Origin: an uncultured Eubacteriales bacterium
GTDB lineage: Bacteria > Bacillota > Clostridia > Lachnospirales > Lachnospiraceae
NCBI GenBank assembly: GCA_949284175.1
Contig: CASDVE010000003.1
Location: 62,001-126,000, forward strand
Direction of reading: 5' to 3'
DNA: 64,000 nt
Shown here: piece by piece, positions 52,445 to 60,983 of the stretch
Position numbering within the stretch: the stretch's first letter is position 1
Layout: every line of letters starts with the position of its first letter
Notes under the pieces: model-generated
What the model was told of the DNA's origin: nothing
The model's input: only the letters and a program-made list of their open reading frames with translations
Database searches by the model: none
Translations under genes and position numbers: made by a program

Positions 52445-53152
52445 ATGGGTGAAAATAAAATTTTAATCGCTGATGATGAAAAAGAAATATTGGAGATTTT
52501 AAGATTGTTATTAACAGGAGAAGGATATGAAGTTATAACTGCTCAAAATGGACAAGAAGTTTTAGATAAAGCAGATGATGCCATTGATTTATATATTTTA
52601 GATGTGAATATGCCAGTTATGAGTGGATTTGAAGCAGGAGCAGAACTTAGAAAGCAGTATGATGCACCTATTATCTTTTTGACAGCTTATTCAGGAGAAA
52701 TGGATAAGATAAAGGGATTTTCTATTGGAGCGGATGACTATATCGTAAAGCCTTTTTCGAATTTAGAGTTCTTGCTTAGAGTAAGAGCAATTTTACGTCG
52801 GATACAAAAAAGTTCCAGAAAACAAGTAGAAGAAAAACAGATAGAGGAGAAAAATGCTTCCAAAATCCAATTTAAGGATTTAGTATTAGATTTGGATAAT
52901 CAATCCATTACAAAGAATGAGGAAGTTATTGTTCTCACATATACAGAATTTAAAATTCTTGAATTATTTGTAACCCATCCAAAAAAAATATACTCCTTAG
53001 AAAATATTTATCAGAGCATATGGGAAGAAGACGCTGTGGGAGATAGCACCATTATGGTTCATGTTAAAAATATACGAAAAAAGATAGGGGATAATTCTAG
53101 AAATCCAATTTATATAAAAACAGCATGGGGAAAAGGGTATTATGTGGATTAA
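52445..53152 (+). CDS. OmpR/PhoB-family response regulator
   Basis: A 235-aa regulator with a receiver (about 1-118; acidic pair DDE, phospho-acceptor D53 in LYILDVNMP, TAYSGE and K in IVKPFS) and a C-terminal winged helix (about 135-233; TYTEFKILELFVTHP, HVKNIRKKIG). The VanR-like build and the histidine kinase next door suggest envelope or antibiotic sensing, but no target gene is adjacent. ATG 52445 has AAGGAAGG upstream. The kinase gene overlaps its 3' end by 11 nt. Confidence 0.92.
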   Translation: MGENKILIADDEKEILEILRLLLTGEGYEVITAQNGQEVLDKADDAIDLYILDVNMPVMSGFEAGAELRKQYDAPIIFLTAYSGEMDKIKGFSIGADDYIVKPFSNLEFLLRVRAILRRIQKSSRKQVEEKQIEEKNASKIQFKDLVLDLDNQSITKNEEVIVLTYTEFKILELFVTHPKKIYSLENIYQSIWEEDAVGDSTIMVHVKNIRKKIGDNSRNPIYIKTAWGKGYYVD

Positions 53153-54197
53153 GGAGAATAAAAAAATAGAAAAAAGAAACAAAATTGCGTTTGAACTCTT
53201 AGAATTTCTATGTATCTCTTTTATTGTTTCTTTGTTTGCCTTTGGCTTTTTATATTTTACCTCTTGTTCCATTGCCATGACATATTTAAGTGGGCAAGGA
53301 ATTCCTTTGGATGAGATGGAAGAAATTGTATTGTTGTTTTGGATAAGAGTTAGTTGTCTTTTAGGTGCTGTAATTATTTTTGTGCTATTATTTTTATTTT
53401 TATTTGGACAAAAAGTGTCTTATTTAATTTCCATTATTCAAGGAGTCAAAGCCTTAGAGGAAAAACAGATGGATTTTGAAATTCCTTCGGAAGGAAATGA
53501 TGAATTTACACAGTTGGCAGAGAGTATCAACTATTTAGCTATATCCCAGAAATTATTAAAAGAGAAGGAAGAGGGTTTAAAAAAAGAGAGAGAAGAAATG
53601 ATCCGTTCCATCTCTCATGATATTCGCACTCCTTTGACATCCATTTTATCTTATTCTGAGTATATGCAAAAGAAAGAAGATTGGAATAAAGAAGAAGTTC
53701 TAAGTTATATGGAGTTAATGCAGGCGAAGGCAGAGCAAATAAAAATTTTAACCAATCAACTGTTAGGAAAAAAAGAACGAAATTTGGAGTTGGTTGAACA
53801 TGGTAAAATATTAATAGAACAATTAGTGATGGAATGGGAAGAGCTTTTAGAGGAACAGTTTCAATGTGAAGTTATCTGGAGACAATGTGATCCATTTTCA
53901 GGTATTTTTGACATTTCAGAACTTAGAAGGATTTTTGATAATCTTAGTTCTAATGTGGAAAAATATGGTGATCCAAAACGAGTTGTGAGATTAGAAGTGA
54001 TAACAGAAGAAGAAAAGTTGATCTTGATCCAAGAAAATGGTGTGAGGGCAGAGAGAGAATCAGGGGTAGAGAGCAATAAAATAGGGTTAAATAATATTAA
54101 ACAAATCGTAGAACAATATAATGGAACAGTGGAAGTGATGAAAGACGAAGCGGATTTTCGAATACAGATTATGCTTCAAGTGCAAAAAAATCTTTAG
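53142..54197 (+). CDS. Sensor histidine kinase
   Basis: A 351-aa membrane kinase paired with the response regulator (11-nt overlap, translationally coupled). Two helices (about 17-40 and 63-89) enclose a very short extracytoplasmic loop, so it probably senses within the membrane or through a partner. A HAMP-like linker precedes the H-box MIRSISHDIRTPLTSIL with H159. The catalytic domain keeps the N-box FDNLSSNVEKY, but the usual DxGxG motif reads IQENGVRA and the G2 loop SNKIGLNNIK. So the ATP-binding motifs are divergent, as in a branch of Clostridial kinases. The short loop is typical of intramembrane-sensing kinases. Confidence 0.88.
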   Translation: MWIKENKKIEKRNKIAFELLEFLCISFIVSLFAFGFLYFTSCSIAMTYLSGQGIPLDEMEEIVLLFWIRVSCLLGAVIIFVLLFLFLFGQKVSYLISIIQGVKALEEKQMDFEIPSEGNDEFTQLAESINYLAISQKLLKEKEEGLKKEREEMIRSISHDIRTPLTSILSYSEYMQKKEDWNKEEVLSYMELMQAKAEQIKILTNQLLGKKERNLELVEHGKILIEQLVMEWEELLEEQFQCEVIWRQCDPFSGIFDISELRRIFDNLSSNVEKYGDPKRVVRLEVITEEEKLILIQENGVRAERESGVESNKIGLNNIKQIVEQYNGTVEVMKDEADFRIQIMLQVQKNL

Positions 54198-54315
54198 AAT
54201 TTTTTAGAATTGTCATAGGAATTTCTTTATAAAGTTATGATAGAATGAAGGTAATCAAATAAGTATCAAGTTCATGATACCGTCAAAACATAACAAAGAA
54301 AGAGAGGAAAAACAT

Positions 54316-54651
54316 ATGGCATTAGGAATATTATTATTATTATTTATTGGAATGAGTGTTGTGAGTGGACTGGGGATTTTATTTCTCTTTTTAATGAAAG
54401 ATCATAAAAAAAGAAAGCCAATTCTTTATTTTCTTGTCGTATGGGGTATGCTAATTGCTTTCATTAGTGCAAGAAGTTTACCGATAAATTTTATTATGGA
54501 ACAAGTCATTGTATGGGGAATTGGAGTGATTAGTGTTATTGCGTTGTTTATTTATTTAAGAGCCAAGACAAAATTCCAATATTATATTTCTTATATTCTT
54601 GTTACAGGTTCCGTAGTCATAGGAGTTCTTAAGTTATTTCGTTTGATATAA
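54316..54651 (+). CDS. Small integral membrane protein after the two-component pair
   Basis: A 111-aa protein with three or four predicted helices (about 2-25, 35-51, 60-80 and 88-108) and a basic loop DHKKRKP. ATG 54316 has GAGAGG upstream; a start at 54274 is less likely. It lies 118 nt after the kinase gene, so it could be an accessory membrane component of the two-component system or independent. I do not recognise the family. Confidence 0.65.
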   Translation: MALGILLLLFIGMSVVSGLGILFLFLMKDHKKRKPILYFLVVWGMLIAFISARSLPINFIMEQVIVWGIGVISVIALFIYLRAKTKFQYYISYILVTGSVVIGVLKLFRLI

Positions 54652-54672
54652 ATAAAACCGTTGTATAGGAAG

Positions 54673-54706
54673 AAAAAGAGGAGATCGGGCATCTTCTCTT
54701 TTTGTT
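54673..54706 (+). terminator. Terminator after the small membrane protein
   Basis: AAAAAGAGgAGAT and ATCTtCTCTTTTT arms with a 5-nt loop. Confidence 0.85.
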
Positions 54707-55032
54707 TTTACTTTCGAATATAATAAAATTTTTGAAAGTACATGAAAATTTGTAGAATATTTCACATGAAGATCTTGAGAGAAAAAAGTTTCTTGTATCA
54801 AATTTGGTGAATGATAAGTTACAATATCTCTTGGAATAAAATGGATTTCAATGGAAGGAGAGAGGAGAGTATACAGAGGTTTAAAAAAAAGCTAGAATGG
54901 GAAAAGAAAAAATAAATAATAAAAAGCTGTAATTTATATATATAATTGTATAAAAATTAACAATAAAAAATAATAATATGTGCAAAAATCATATAAAAGA
55001 TTAGTTAAGAAAAATAATTTTAGTGCAAAATG
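54707..55032. other. AT-rich intergenic region
   Basis: About 325 bp, extremely AT-rich from 54880, without a credible ORF, palindrome or RNA motif that I can see. The right edge leads into the promoter at 55034. Confidence 0.55.
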
Positions 55033-55033
55033 C

Positions 55034-55062
55034 TTGAAAAAATCTTGATGTGCTATTATAAT
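55034..55062 (+). promoter_or_regulatory. Promoter of the 96-aa hypothetical gene
   Basis: TTGAAA (55034-55039), 17 bp, perfect TATAAT (55057-55062). Confidence 0.65.
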
Positions 55063-55141
55063 GTTTACAATAGTCACAGAAAAATAGAATATAGGCATAT
55101 ATGAAAAAAAATAGAATTAAAATGGTAAAGGGGGAGTTTAT

Positions 55142-55432
55142 ATGAATATGAATACCATGTTAGAGAAAATGAAATTTGGAAAGCCAATGATTTCAAAAAA
55201 AATTTTTGCAGGAGAAAGTAAAATTGGCATTAAAGCATACATTCAATATGGTCATAACCGTTATGGGGTTTATAAGATTACATATTTACAGGATGAGTGG
55301 GGAAAAAAGGATAAAAAGGAAGGACAAGACAACAAGAAAGCAGAAGCAATTTTAGCATTGAAAAACTTTTGTTTTCAAAATCAATATATCCTAAATGATA
55401 TTTTTCAAGAGAGTGCAAGGGAGGTTATTTAG
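55142..55432 (+). CDS. Hypothetical protein upstream of the second sugar ABC operon
   Basis: A 96-aa soluble protein, basic, with a middle Lys/Asp/Glu cluster (WGKKDKKEGQDNKK) and aromatic flanks (AYIQYGHNRYGVYKITYLQDE). Strong promoter 80 bp upstream and RBS GGGGGAG support expression. No signal peptide or membrane helix. I do not recognise it. A short inverted repeat (GAAT..CCTTTT/AAAAGG..ATTC, 55435-55460) separates it from the substrate-binding gene and may be a weak terminator. Confidence 0.65.
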   Translation: MNMNTMLEKMKFGKPMISKKIFAGESKIGIKAYIQYGHNRYGVYKITYLQDEWGKKDKKEGQDNKKAEAILALKNFCFQNQYILNDIFQESAREVI

Positions 55433-55486
55433 GGAATACGCCTTTTTTAAAAGGGATTCTATATATGATACAAGGAGGAGCTTACT

Positions 55487-56830
55487 ATGAGAATGAAAAA
55501 ATTTATGGGAGTATTTCTTGCCTTATCTATGGCATTGAGCCTTGGGGCTTGTGGGGGAAGTCAAGGAGCAACAAAAGGGGAATCCACCACAGCAAAAGAA
55601 GGGGGAGCAAAGGCAACAGAGATCAAACTTTGGACATATCCAATTGGGTCTTGGAATGAGCCTGAAAAGGTGGAAGAAGTCATTGCCAACTTCAATGCAA
55701 AATATCCAGATATTCATGTATCTGTGGAATATTTGGACTATACATCTGGAGATGATCAAGTGACAGCCGCCATTGAAGCAGGAACAACGCCTGATATTAT
55801 TATGGAAGGACCAGAACGCCTTGTGTCCAACTGGGGAGCAGCAGGCAAGATGGCGGATCTTTCCGATCTTTGGGATGAAGATACGATAAAAGATATTCAA
55901 GATGTCAGTTCTAAAGTGGTAGAAGCATGTAAATCACCAGAAGGAGTTTATTATGAATATCCACTATCTATGAATGCCCATTGTATGGCAATCAATTATG
56001 AAGTTTTTGAAAAAGCTGGTGCATTAAAATATTTAGATCAAAACACAAGAACATGGACAACAGACAATTTTGTAAAGGCTTTAGAAACATTGAAAAAAAA
56101 TGGTGTTGAAACAACAGGAATTGTCTATTGTGGAGGACAAGGTGGAGATCAGGGAACAAGAGCTTTGGCCATGAACCTTTATAGTGCACAGTTTACAAAT
56201 GAAGATCATACAAAATGGACGATGAATAGCGAAGAGGGCATCAAAGGGTTAGAACTTTTAGTTGATTTGACAAAAAAAGGCGATTTAAGCTATGATGCGG
56301 GAATTCAAGCTGCGGATGAACTCCAATTATTTGCCAATGGTACAGCGGCTATGACATTTTGCTGGAATGCGTCAAATGAAAGCAATTATGCACAACAAGT
56401 GAATTTCACACCATATGCCATGGCATTTCCATCCGATGATGGTAAGCCAGAATTAGCTGGTGGAATCTATGGATTTGGTGTCTTTGACAATGGCAATGCA
56501 GAAAAAATTGAAGCATCAAAGCAATTTATTAAGTTTGTATGCGATGATAAAGAACAAGGACCTAAAAGTGTAACTGCCACTGGTTTCTTCCCAGTTCGTC
56601 ATTCCTTTGGAAATGTGTATGCGGGAACAGAAGAAGCAGAACGCATGGCAACCTTTAATTCCTTTATGCAATATCTTGGAGATTATTATAATGTAGCACC
56701 AGGCTGGGCAGACCAAAGAACTGCTTGGTGGAATATGTTGCAACAAATTTTTGGTGGAACAGATGTAAAAGAAGCGGTAAATACATATGTTGATACTTGT
56801 AATGCCGCAACAGAAGCCGCACAGAAATAA
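55487..56830 (+). CDS. Sugar ABC transporter substrate-binding lipoprotein (second system)
   Basis: A 447-aa solute-binding lipoprotein with lipobox LSLGAC (Cys22). A Gly/Ser/Thr-rich linker precedes the mature domain, which starts IKLWTYPIGSWNEPEKVEEV, contains AAIEAGTTPDIIMEGPERL and the late ADQRTAWWNMLQQIFGGTDVKEAV region, all typical of the MalE-like carbohydrate-binding group. The sequence is UgpB-like (glycerol-3-phosphate or glycan) in its start, but the ligand is unknown. AAGGAGG precedes the ATG by 8 nt. A terminator follows directly and separates it from the permease genes. Confidence 0.9.
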   Translation: MRMKKFMGVFLALSMALSLGACGGSQGATKGESTTAKEGGAKATEIKLWTYPIGSWNEPEKVEEVIANFNAKYPDIHVSVEYLDYTSGDDQVTAAIEAGTTPDIIMEGPERLVSNWGAAGKMADLSDLWDEDTIKDIQDVSSKVVEACKSPEGVYYEYPLSMNAHCMAINYEVFEKAGALKYLDQNTRTWTTDNFVKALETLKKNGVETTGIVYCGGQGGDQGTRALAMNLYSAQFTNEDHTKWTMNSEEGIKGLELLVDLTKKGDLSYDAGIQAADELQLFANGTAAMTFCWNASNESNYAQQVNFTPYAMAFPSDDGKPELAGGIYGFGVFDNGNAEKIEASKQFIKFVCDDKEQGPKSVTATGFFPVRHSFGNVYAGTEEAERMATFNSFMQYLGDYYNVAPGWADQRTAWWNMLQQIFGGTDVKEAVNTYVDTCNAATEAAQK

Positions 56831-56854
56831 GAAGAGTAGATAGAGCGATAAGCG

Positions 56855-56896
56855 AAAAAAAGGCACTTGTGTTTTGGTGTACGAGTGCCTTTTTCA
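56855..56896 (+). terminator. Intra-operon terminator between SBP and permeases
   Basis: AAAAAAAGGCACTTGT and ACgAGTGCCTTTTT form the stem. Partial read-through would give more binding protein than permease, a common arrangement in ABC importers. Confidence 0.85.
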
Positions 56897-56941
56897 TCGT
56901 TTATACTCTGTATAGCCAAGTTAGAAAGGAAGGGATGAGGT

Positions 56942-57850
56942 TTGGCGAAGGTTCAAACAAAAAATACGAAAAGGATATTCAATCATGATGAAACGATTTC
57001 CGCATATTTATTTTTACTTCCAGCATTGCTCTTTTTTGTAGGCTTTGTCATTATTCCAATGATTCTTTGTCTAGTTACAAGTTTCTTTGATTATACGATG
57101 ACAGAATTTAAGTTTGTTGGATTGAAAAACTATTCCGAGATGTTTTTTAAAGATAAAGTATTTCTGAAATCCTTATTCAACACTTTTTTAATTGTGGTAG
57201 TATCCGTTCCAGCGGTGACCATATTTTCTCTCTGGGTGAGTTCAGCAATTTATAATTTAAAGGGATGGATCTGTTCTTTTTTTCGATGTATTTTCTATCT
57301 GCCTGTTGTAACAGGAACGGTAGCGGTTACCGTTGTATGGAAGTGGATGTTTAATCAATATACTGGATTGTTTAATTATGTATTAAAGGCTGGAGGCGTG
57401 ATTGATAAAAATGTGAGCTGGCTTGGGAATGAAAAAATAGCCATTTGGTGTATTATTCTCATTTTGTTTACTACATCCATTGGACAGCCAATTGTCTTAT
57501 ATGTATCTGCTCTTGGCAATGTGGATGCCTCGTTGATTGAGGCAAGTGAAGTGGACGGAGCAACAAAATTACAAGTATTTTGGAAGATCAAATGGCCACA
57601 AATTATGCCAACTACACTCTATATTCTTGTTATTACTACAATCAACAGTTTCCAATGTTATGCCCTTGTTCAGCTGTTAACATCTGGCGGTCCAAATAAC
57701 TCTACAAGTACAGTTATGTATTATATTTATTATGAGGCATTTAAGCTCTATCGTTATGGATATGGAAATGCTATGGGTGTTATTTTAGCTATTATCATAG
57801 CGGTATTTTCTGCGATTCAGTTTAAAGTTGCTGGACAATCAAGAGATTAG
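56942..57850 (+). CDS. Sugar ABC transporter permease 1 (second system)
   Basis: A 302-aa MalF/UgpA-type permease with six helices and EAA loop LIEASEVDGATKLQVFWKIK (about 198-217). TTG start with AAGGAAGGG 8 nt upstream. Followed after 11 nt by the partner permease. The ATPase is expected elsewhere. Confidence 0.9.
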   Translation: MAKVQTKNTKRIFNHDETISAYLFLLPALLFFVGFVIIPMILCLVTSFFDYTMTEFKFVGLKNYSEMFFKDKVFLKSLFNTFLIVVVSVPAVTIFSLWVSSAIYNLKGWICSFFRCIFYLPVVTGTVAVTVVWKWMFNQYTGLFNYVLKAGGVIDKNVSWLGNEKIAIWCIILILFTTSIGQPIVLYVSALGNVDASLIEASEVDGATKLQVFWKIKWPQIMPTTLYILVITTINSFQCYALVQLLTSGGPNNSTSTVMYYIYYEAFKLYRYGYGNAMGVILAIIIAVFSAIQFKVAGQSRD

Positions 57851-57861
57851 GAGGAGAGTAA

Positions 57862-58695
57862 ATGGAAAAAACAGAAAGAGGACAATTATTTTACAAAGGA
57901 ATCTCAATTATTGTGCTGATTATATTAGCAGTGCTGTTCACATTTCCACTTTACTGGATTTTGACTGGCTCATTAAAATCCGCTATGGACATTAACCAAG
58001 CAGTTCCTCAGTGGTTTCCAACTCGTCCAACACTTGATAACTATGAACGCCTGTTTAAGCATCCAGCGTGGAAGTGGATGTTTAACAGCGTGTTTATTTC
58101 TTTGGTTGCTATGGGACTTACCTGTATTACAGCTGCAATGGCTGGGTACGTGTTGGCAAAAAAGAGATTTCCAGGGAGAACGGTTATTTTTGGATTGCTT
58201 GTTTGTGCGATGGCACTGCCAAAACAAGTTATTTTAATTCCATTATTGAAAGAAATGTCATTTTTACACCTTCATGACACGCTATGGGCGGTAATTTTGC
58301 CAACCATAGGATGGCCGTTTGGGGTGTTTTTAATGAAACAGTTCTCTGAAAATATTCCAACAGAAATGTTGGAAGCAGCAAGGATTGACGGTGCAGGAGA
58401 GATTAAGACATTCACCAATATTGTCTTGCCTATTATTAAGCCGGGAATTGGAGCCCTTGCAATCTTTACTTTCATTAGTTCATGGAATGATTATTTTATG
58501 CAGTTAATTATGTTAAATAGCAAGGAAAAATTGACCATTTCTTTGGGAATTGCAAAATTACAAGCGGAGATGTCAACAGACTTTGGATTGATTATGGCGG
58601 GTGCTTCCTTAGCGGCTGTGCCAATTATTACAATCTTCCTCATGTTCCAAAAATATTTTACAAAAGGAATTACAATGGGAGCGGTAAAGGGATAA
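57862..58695 (+). CDS. Sugar ABC transporter permease 2 (second system)
   Basis: A 277-aa MalG-type permease with six helices and EAA loop MLEAARIDGAGEIKTFTNIV (about 168-187). RBS AGGAGGAG. It completes the operon, which ends at a bidirectional terminator. Confidence 0.9.
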   Translation: MEKTERGQLFYKGISIIVLIILAVLFTFPLYWILTGSLKSAMDINQAVPQWFPTRPTLDNYERLFKHPAWKWMFNSVFISLVAMGLTCITAAMAGYVLAKKRFPGRTVIFGLLVCAMALPKQVILIPLLKEMSFLHLHDTLWAVILPTIGWPFGVFLMKQFSENIPTEMLEAARIDGAGEIKTFTNIVLPIIKPGIGALAIFTFISSWNDYFMQLIMLNSKEKLTISLGIAKLQAEMSTDFGLIMAGASLAAVPIITIFLMFQKYFTKGITMGAVKG

Positions 58696-58697
58696 AA

Positions 58698-58725
58698 AAT
58701 AAGCTGTCAAGTGACAGCTTATTTT
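58698..58725. terminator. Bidirectional terminator of the second ABC operon
   Basis: AATAAGCTGTCA and TGACAGCTTATTTT, 12-bp perfect stem with a 2-nt loop. The convergent gene ends at 58728. Confidence 0.9.
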
Positions 58726-58727
58726 AG

Positions 58728-59018
58728 TTATATAAAGCATTTACCAAAAAATGCGAGAACTAATACAAGGATGGTAATGACAATTTTGACAGTCTTATTC
58801 CATTTCATATTTCTCCACATGAGGAAAAGTCCTGCTGGGAAGAAAAGAATAAGAAAACAAATAACATAACTTGGGCGTTCATACCAAGCTACTAGATTGC
58901 TCATAGAATCCCGATGTTCATGGACACCAGTTCCTTTTGTGCCATAAGCGTTGGAATAAGGGCCGCCAGCATAAGGATCATAAGAAGTTCCTTGTAATTT
59001 TCTATGTTTCCATGCCAT
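58728..59018 (-). CDS. Small hypothetical membrane protein
   Basis: A 96-aa protein on the minus strand with a Gly/Tyr-rich N-terminus (SYDPYAGGPYSNAYGTKGTG) and two C-terminal helices (about 52-68, ICFLILFFPAGLFLMW, and about 76-92). ATG has AGGAG upstream. Unknown family; the build (soluble Gly/Tyr-rich head plus two helices) recalls zinc-ribbon or DUF membrane proteins of Clostridia, but no motif confirms this. Confidence 0.65.
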   Translation of the reverse strand: MAWKHRKLQGTSYDPYAGGPYSNAYGTKGTGVHEHRDSMSNLVAWYERPSYVICFLILFFPAGLFLMWRNMKWNKTVKIVITILVLVLAFFGKCFI

Positions 59019-59290
59019 GTTAAAAACTCCTATCTAAAAATACGTTGTTGTTGTTATTAGAGAATTATATAAGAAAAAGTGGGAGAAAAGCAAGTGTTTC
59101 ATGAAAGAGAGAGAAAATGATAGGTGAAATCCATGAACTTGTAAAGGGAGGATAGAAAGATTAAAATAAAATTAACAGATAATTGTTATATATTTTGATA
59201 TAATTTTTGGTTTAGCTATGGTATAATAAATATAATCTGATAAAATTGTATTACTTAGTACTTTCGTTGTGCAAGAGGAAAAGGAGGGAA
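59019..59290. other. Divergent intergenic region before the c-di-AMP receptor gene
   Basis: No ORF. An extended -10 TGGTATAAT near 59218-59226 could serve the c-di-AMP receptor gene. No riboswitch recognised. Confidence 0.45.
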
Positions 59291-59295
59291 AAGTC

Positions 59296-59634
59296 ATGAA
59301 AATGATTATAGCAATTTTGCATAAAGAGGATGAGATTGACACCGTAGAGGAATTAAATAAAGAGAACTTTTTTGTAACAAAGCTAGCAACTACGGGAGGA
59401 TTTTTGAAGAGCAAAAATACAACGATTATGATTGGTGTGGAAGATGAGATGGTAGAAAAAGCCATTGAAATTATCAAACAAAATGCGGGAAGAAGACAAG
59501 GACTTCAGTATAATACCGCAGGGCTTGGGACAACTGGAACAGCTTCTATCAGTAATATGGCGATACCAATTGAAGCACCTATGGGCGGATGTACAACGTT
59601 TGTGCTTGATGTGGAACAGTTTGAGAAATTTTAA
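59296..59634 (+). CDS. darA: Cyclic-di-AMP receptor protein (PstA/DarA, PII-like)
   Basis: A 112-aa protein of the PII-like DUF970 family. The start (MKMIIAILHKEDEIDTVEELN), the internal TTGGFLKSKNTTIMIG loop (about 35-50) and the ending APMGGCTTFVLDVEQFE match PstA/DarA, a trimer that binds c-di-AMP. It is thought to relay c-di-AMP levels to partner proteins. ATG 59296 lies 8 nt after AAGGAGG. A gap with a strong promoter element follows. Confidence 0.9.
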   Translation: MKMIIAILHKEDEIDTVEELNKENFFVTKLATTGGFLKSKNTTIMIGVEDEMVEKAIEIIKQNAGRRQGLQYNTAGLGTTGTASISNMAIPIEAPMGGCTTFVLDVEQFEKF

Positions 59635-59663
59635 TACTAGGAAGAAAAAGCATTATCCAAAGA

Positions 59664-59717
59664 GAACAAGTTCTATTGAGAAAGAACTTGCTAAAAGAAA
59701 CTTGACTGTATTATAAT
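59664..59717 (+). promoter_or_regulatory. Promoter and shared palindromic element, copy 2 (reductase operon)
   Basis: CAAGTTCT-N8-AGAACTTG (59667-59674 and 59683-59690) is a perfect 8-bp inverted repeat. It overlaps TTGCTA (59688-59693), followed by 18 bp and TATAAT (59712-59717). 25 of the 30 bases 59664-59693 are identical to 13214-13243 in front of the first sugar ABC operon, and both end in TGTATTATAAT. Confidence 0.65.
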
Positions 59718-59777
59718 TATGCTCATATATAGTATAGGAGAAAGGATAATGCTTTTTTTGTATAAAAAAGTAATGGG

Positions 59778-60935
59778 ATGGCAATGAATGTAAAAAATAA
59801 ATTACCAGAAATCTTTGAAACATTTTCTAATCAAAGAAGGGAATCCTTTATTGTAGTTCATGATTTAAAAGAAAAGGGGATACCAGTTGTTGGATTATTT
59901 TGCACCTATCTTCCAGTGGAACTTATTATGGCAATGGGGGCAATTCCAGTGAGTTTATGTTCCACATCCGATGAAACAATTCCTGATGCGGAAAAGGATT
60001 TGCCAAGAAATTTATGTCCTCTGATCAAATCCAGTTATGGGTTTGCAAAGACGGATAAATGTCCATATTTTTATTTTTCTGATCTGGTTGTGGGGGAAAC
60101 AACTTGTGATGGTAAGAAAAAAATGTATGAATATCTTGCAAATTATAAAGATGTCTATGTAATGGAACTTCCAAATAGGCAGACAGAAGATGGGTTATAT
60201 TTATTTAAAAAAGAGTTAATTCGTTTTCAAAAGAAGTTAGAAGAAAAGTTTGGAGTTGAAATAAAAGAAGAGCAAATAAGAGAAGCCATTCGCTTAAAAA
60301 ATAGAGAACGGATTGCTTTAAAACGATTTTATAGTCTGATGAAAAAAAATCCAGTTCCGATAAAAGGAGAAGAGATTTATCAAGTCCTATATGGAGCATC
60401 TTTTCAGTTTGATAAGGAAAAGGAAATTGCGGATTTACATATGCTATGTGATAAAATTGAAAAAGAGTATGAAGAGGGAAAGAAACTCGAAGATAGACCA
60501 AGAATTTTAATTACAGGTTCACCAATCAGCGGTGGAGCCATGAAAGTGGTGCGTGCTATCGAAGAAAATGGTGGTGTTGTCGTTTGCTTTGAAAATTGTT
60601 CTGGGGCAAAAAATATCGAAAATCTTGTGGATGAAGAGGAAAAAGATGTCTATGAGGCTTTGGCAAAACGTTATCTTGCCATTGGATGCTCTTGTATGTC
60701 ACCGAATCCAAGCCGATATGATCTTTTGGGAAGACTCATTGAAGAGTATCAAGTGGACGCTGTTGTAGATGTAGTGTTGCAAGCCTGTCATACGTATAAT
60801 GTGGAAACTCTTGGGATCAAGCGATTTGTGAAGGAGAAGTATCATATTCCTTATATGACCATTGAAACGGATTATTCATCAGGGGATATTGGACAGTTAA
60901 ATACGAGAATGATGGCATTTATTGAGATGTTGTAA
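59778..60935 (+). CDS. 2-hydroxyacyl-CoA dehydratase D-type / double-cubane cluster reductase
   Basis: A 385-aa protein of the 2-hydroxyacyl-CoA dehydratase (HgdB/YjiM) family. Cysteines are C42, C61, C80 (RNLCPLIK), C95, C110 (GETTCDGKKKM), C224, C270, C274 (FENCSGAK), C304 and C306 (IGCSCMSPNP) and C337 (LQACHTYN). It is encoded alone with an HgdC-type ATPase rather than as an HgdAB pair, which is the layout of double-cubane [8Fe-9S] cluster proteins (DCCP with DCCP-R, known from Carboxydothermus). Those enzymes use ATP-driven electron transfer for hard reductions. The substrate is unknown. RBS is weak; either ATG 59778 or 59784 may be used. Confidence 0.82.
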   Translation: MAMNVKNKLPEIFETFSNQRRESFIVVHDLKEKGIPVVGLFCTYLPVELIMAMGAIPVSLCSTSDETIPDAEKDLPRNLCPLIKSSYGFAKTDKCPYFYFSDLVVGETTCDGKKKMYEYLANYKDVYVMELPNRQTEDGLYLFKKELIRFQKKLEEKFGVEIKEEQIREAIRLKNRERIALKRFYSLMKKNPVPIKGEEIYQVLYGASFQFDKEKEIADLHMLCDKIEKEYEEGKKLEDRPRILITGSPISGGAMKVVRAIEENGGVVVCFENCSGAKNIENLVDEEEKDVYEALAKRYLAIGCSCMSPNPSRYDLLGRLIEEYQVDAVVDVVLQACHTYNVETLGIKRFVKEKYHIPYMTIETDYSSGDIGQLNTRMMAFIEML

Positions 60936-60983
60936 TATCGAAAAATAATTACAAATACGCTAAATTTGTGCAAGGAGGAATCG

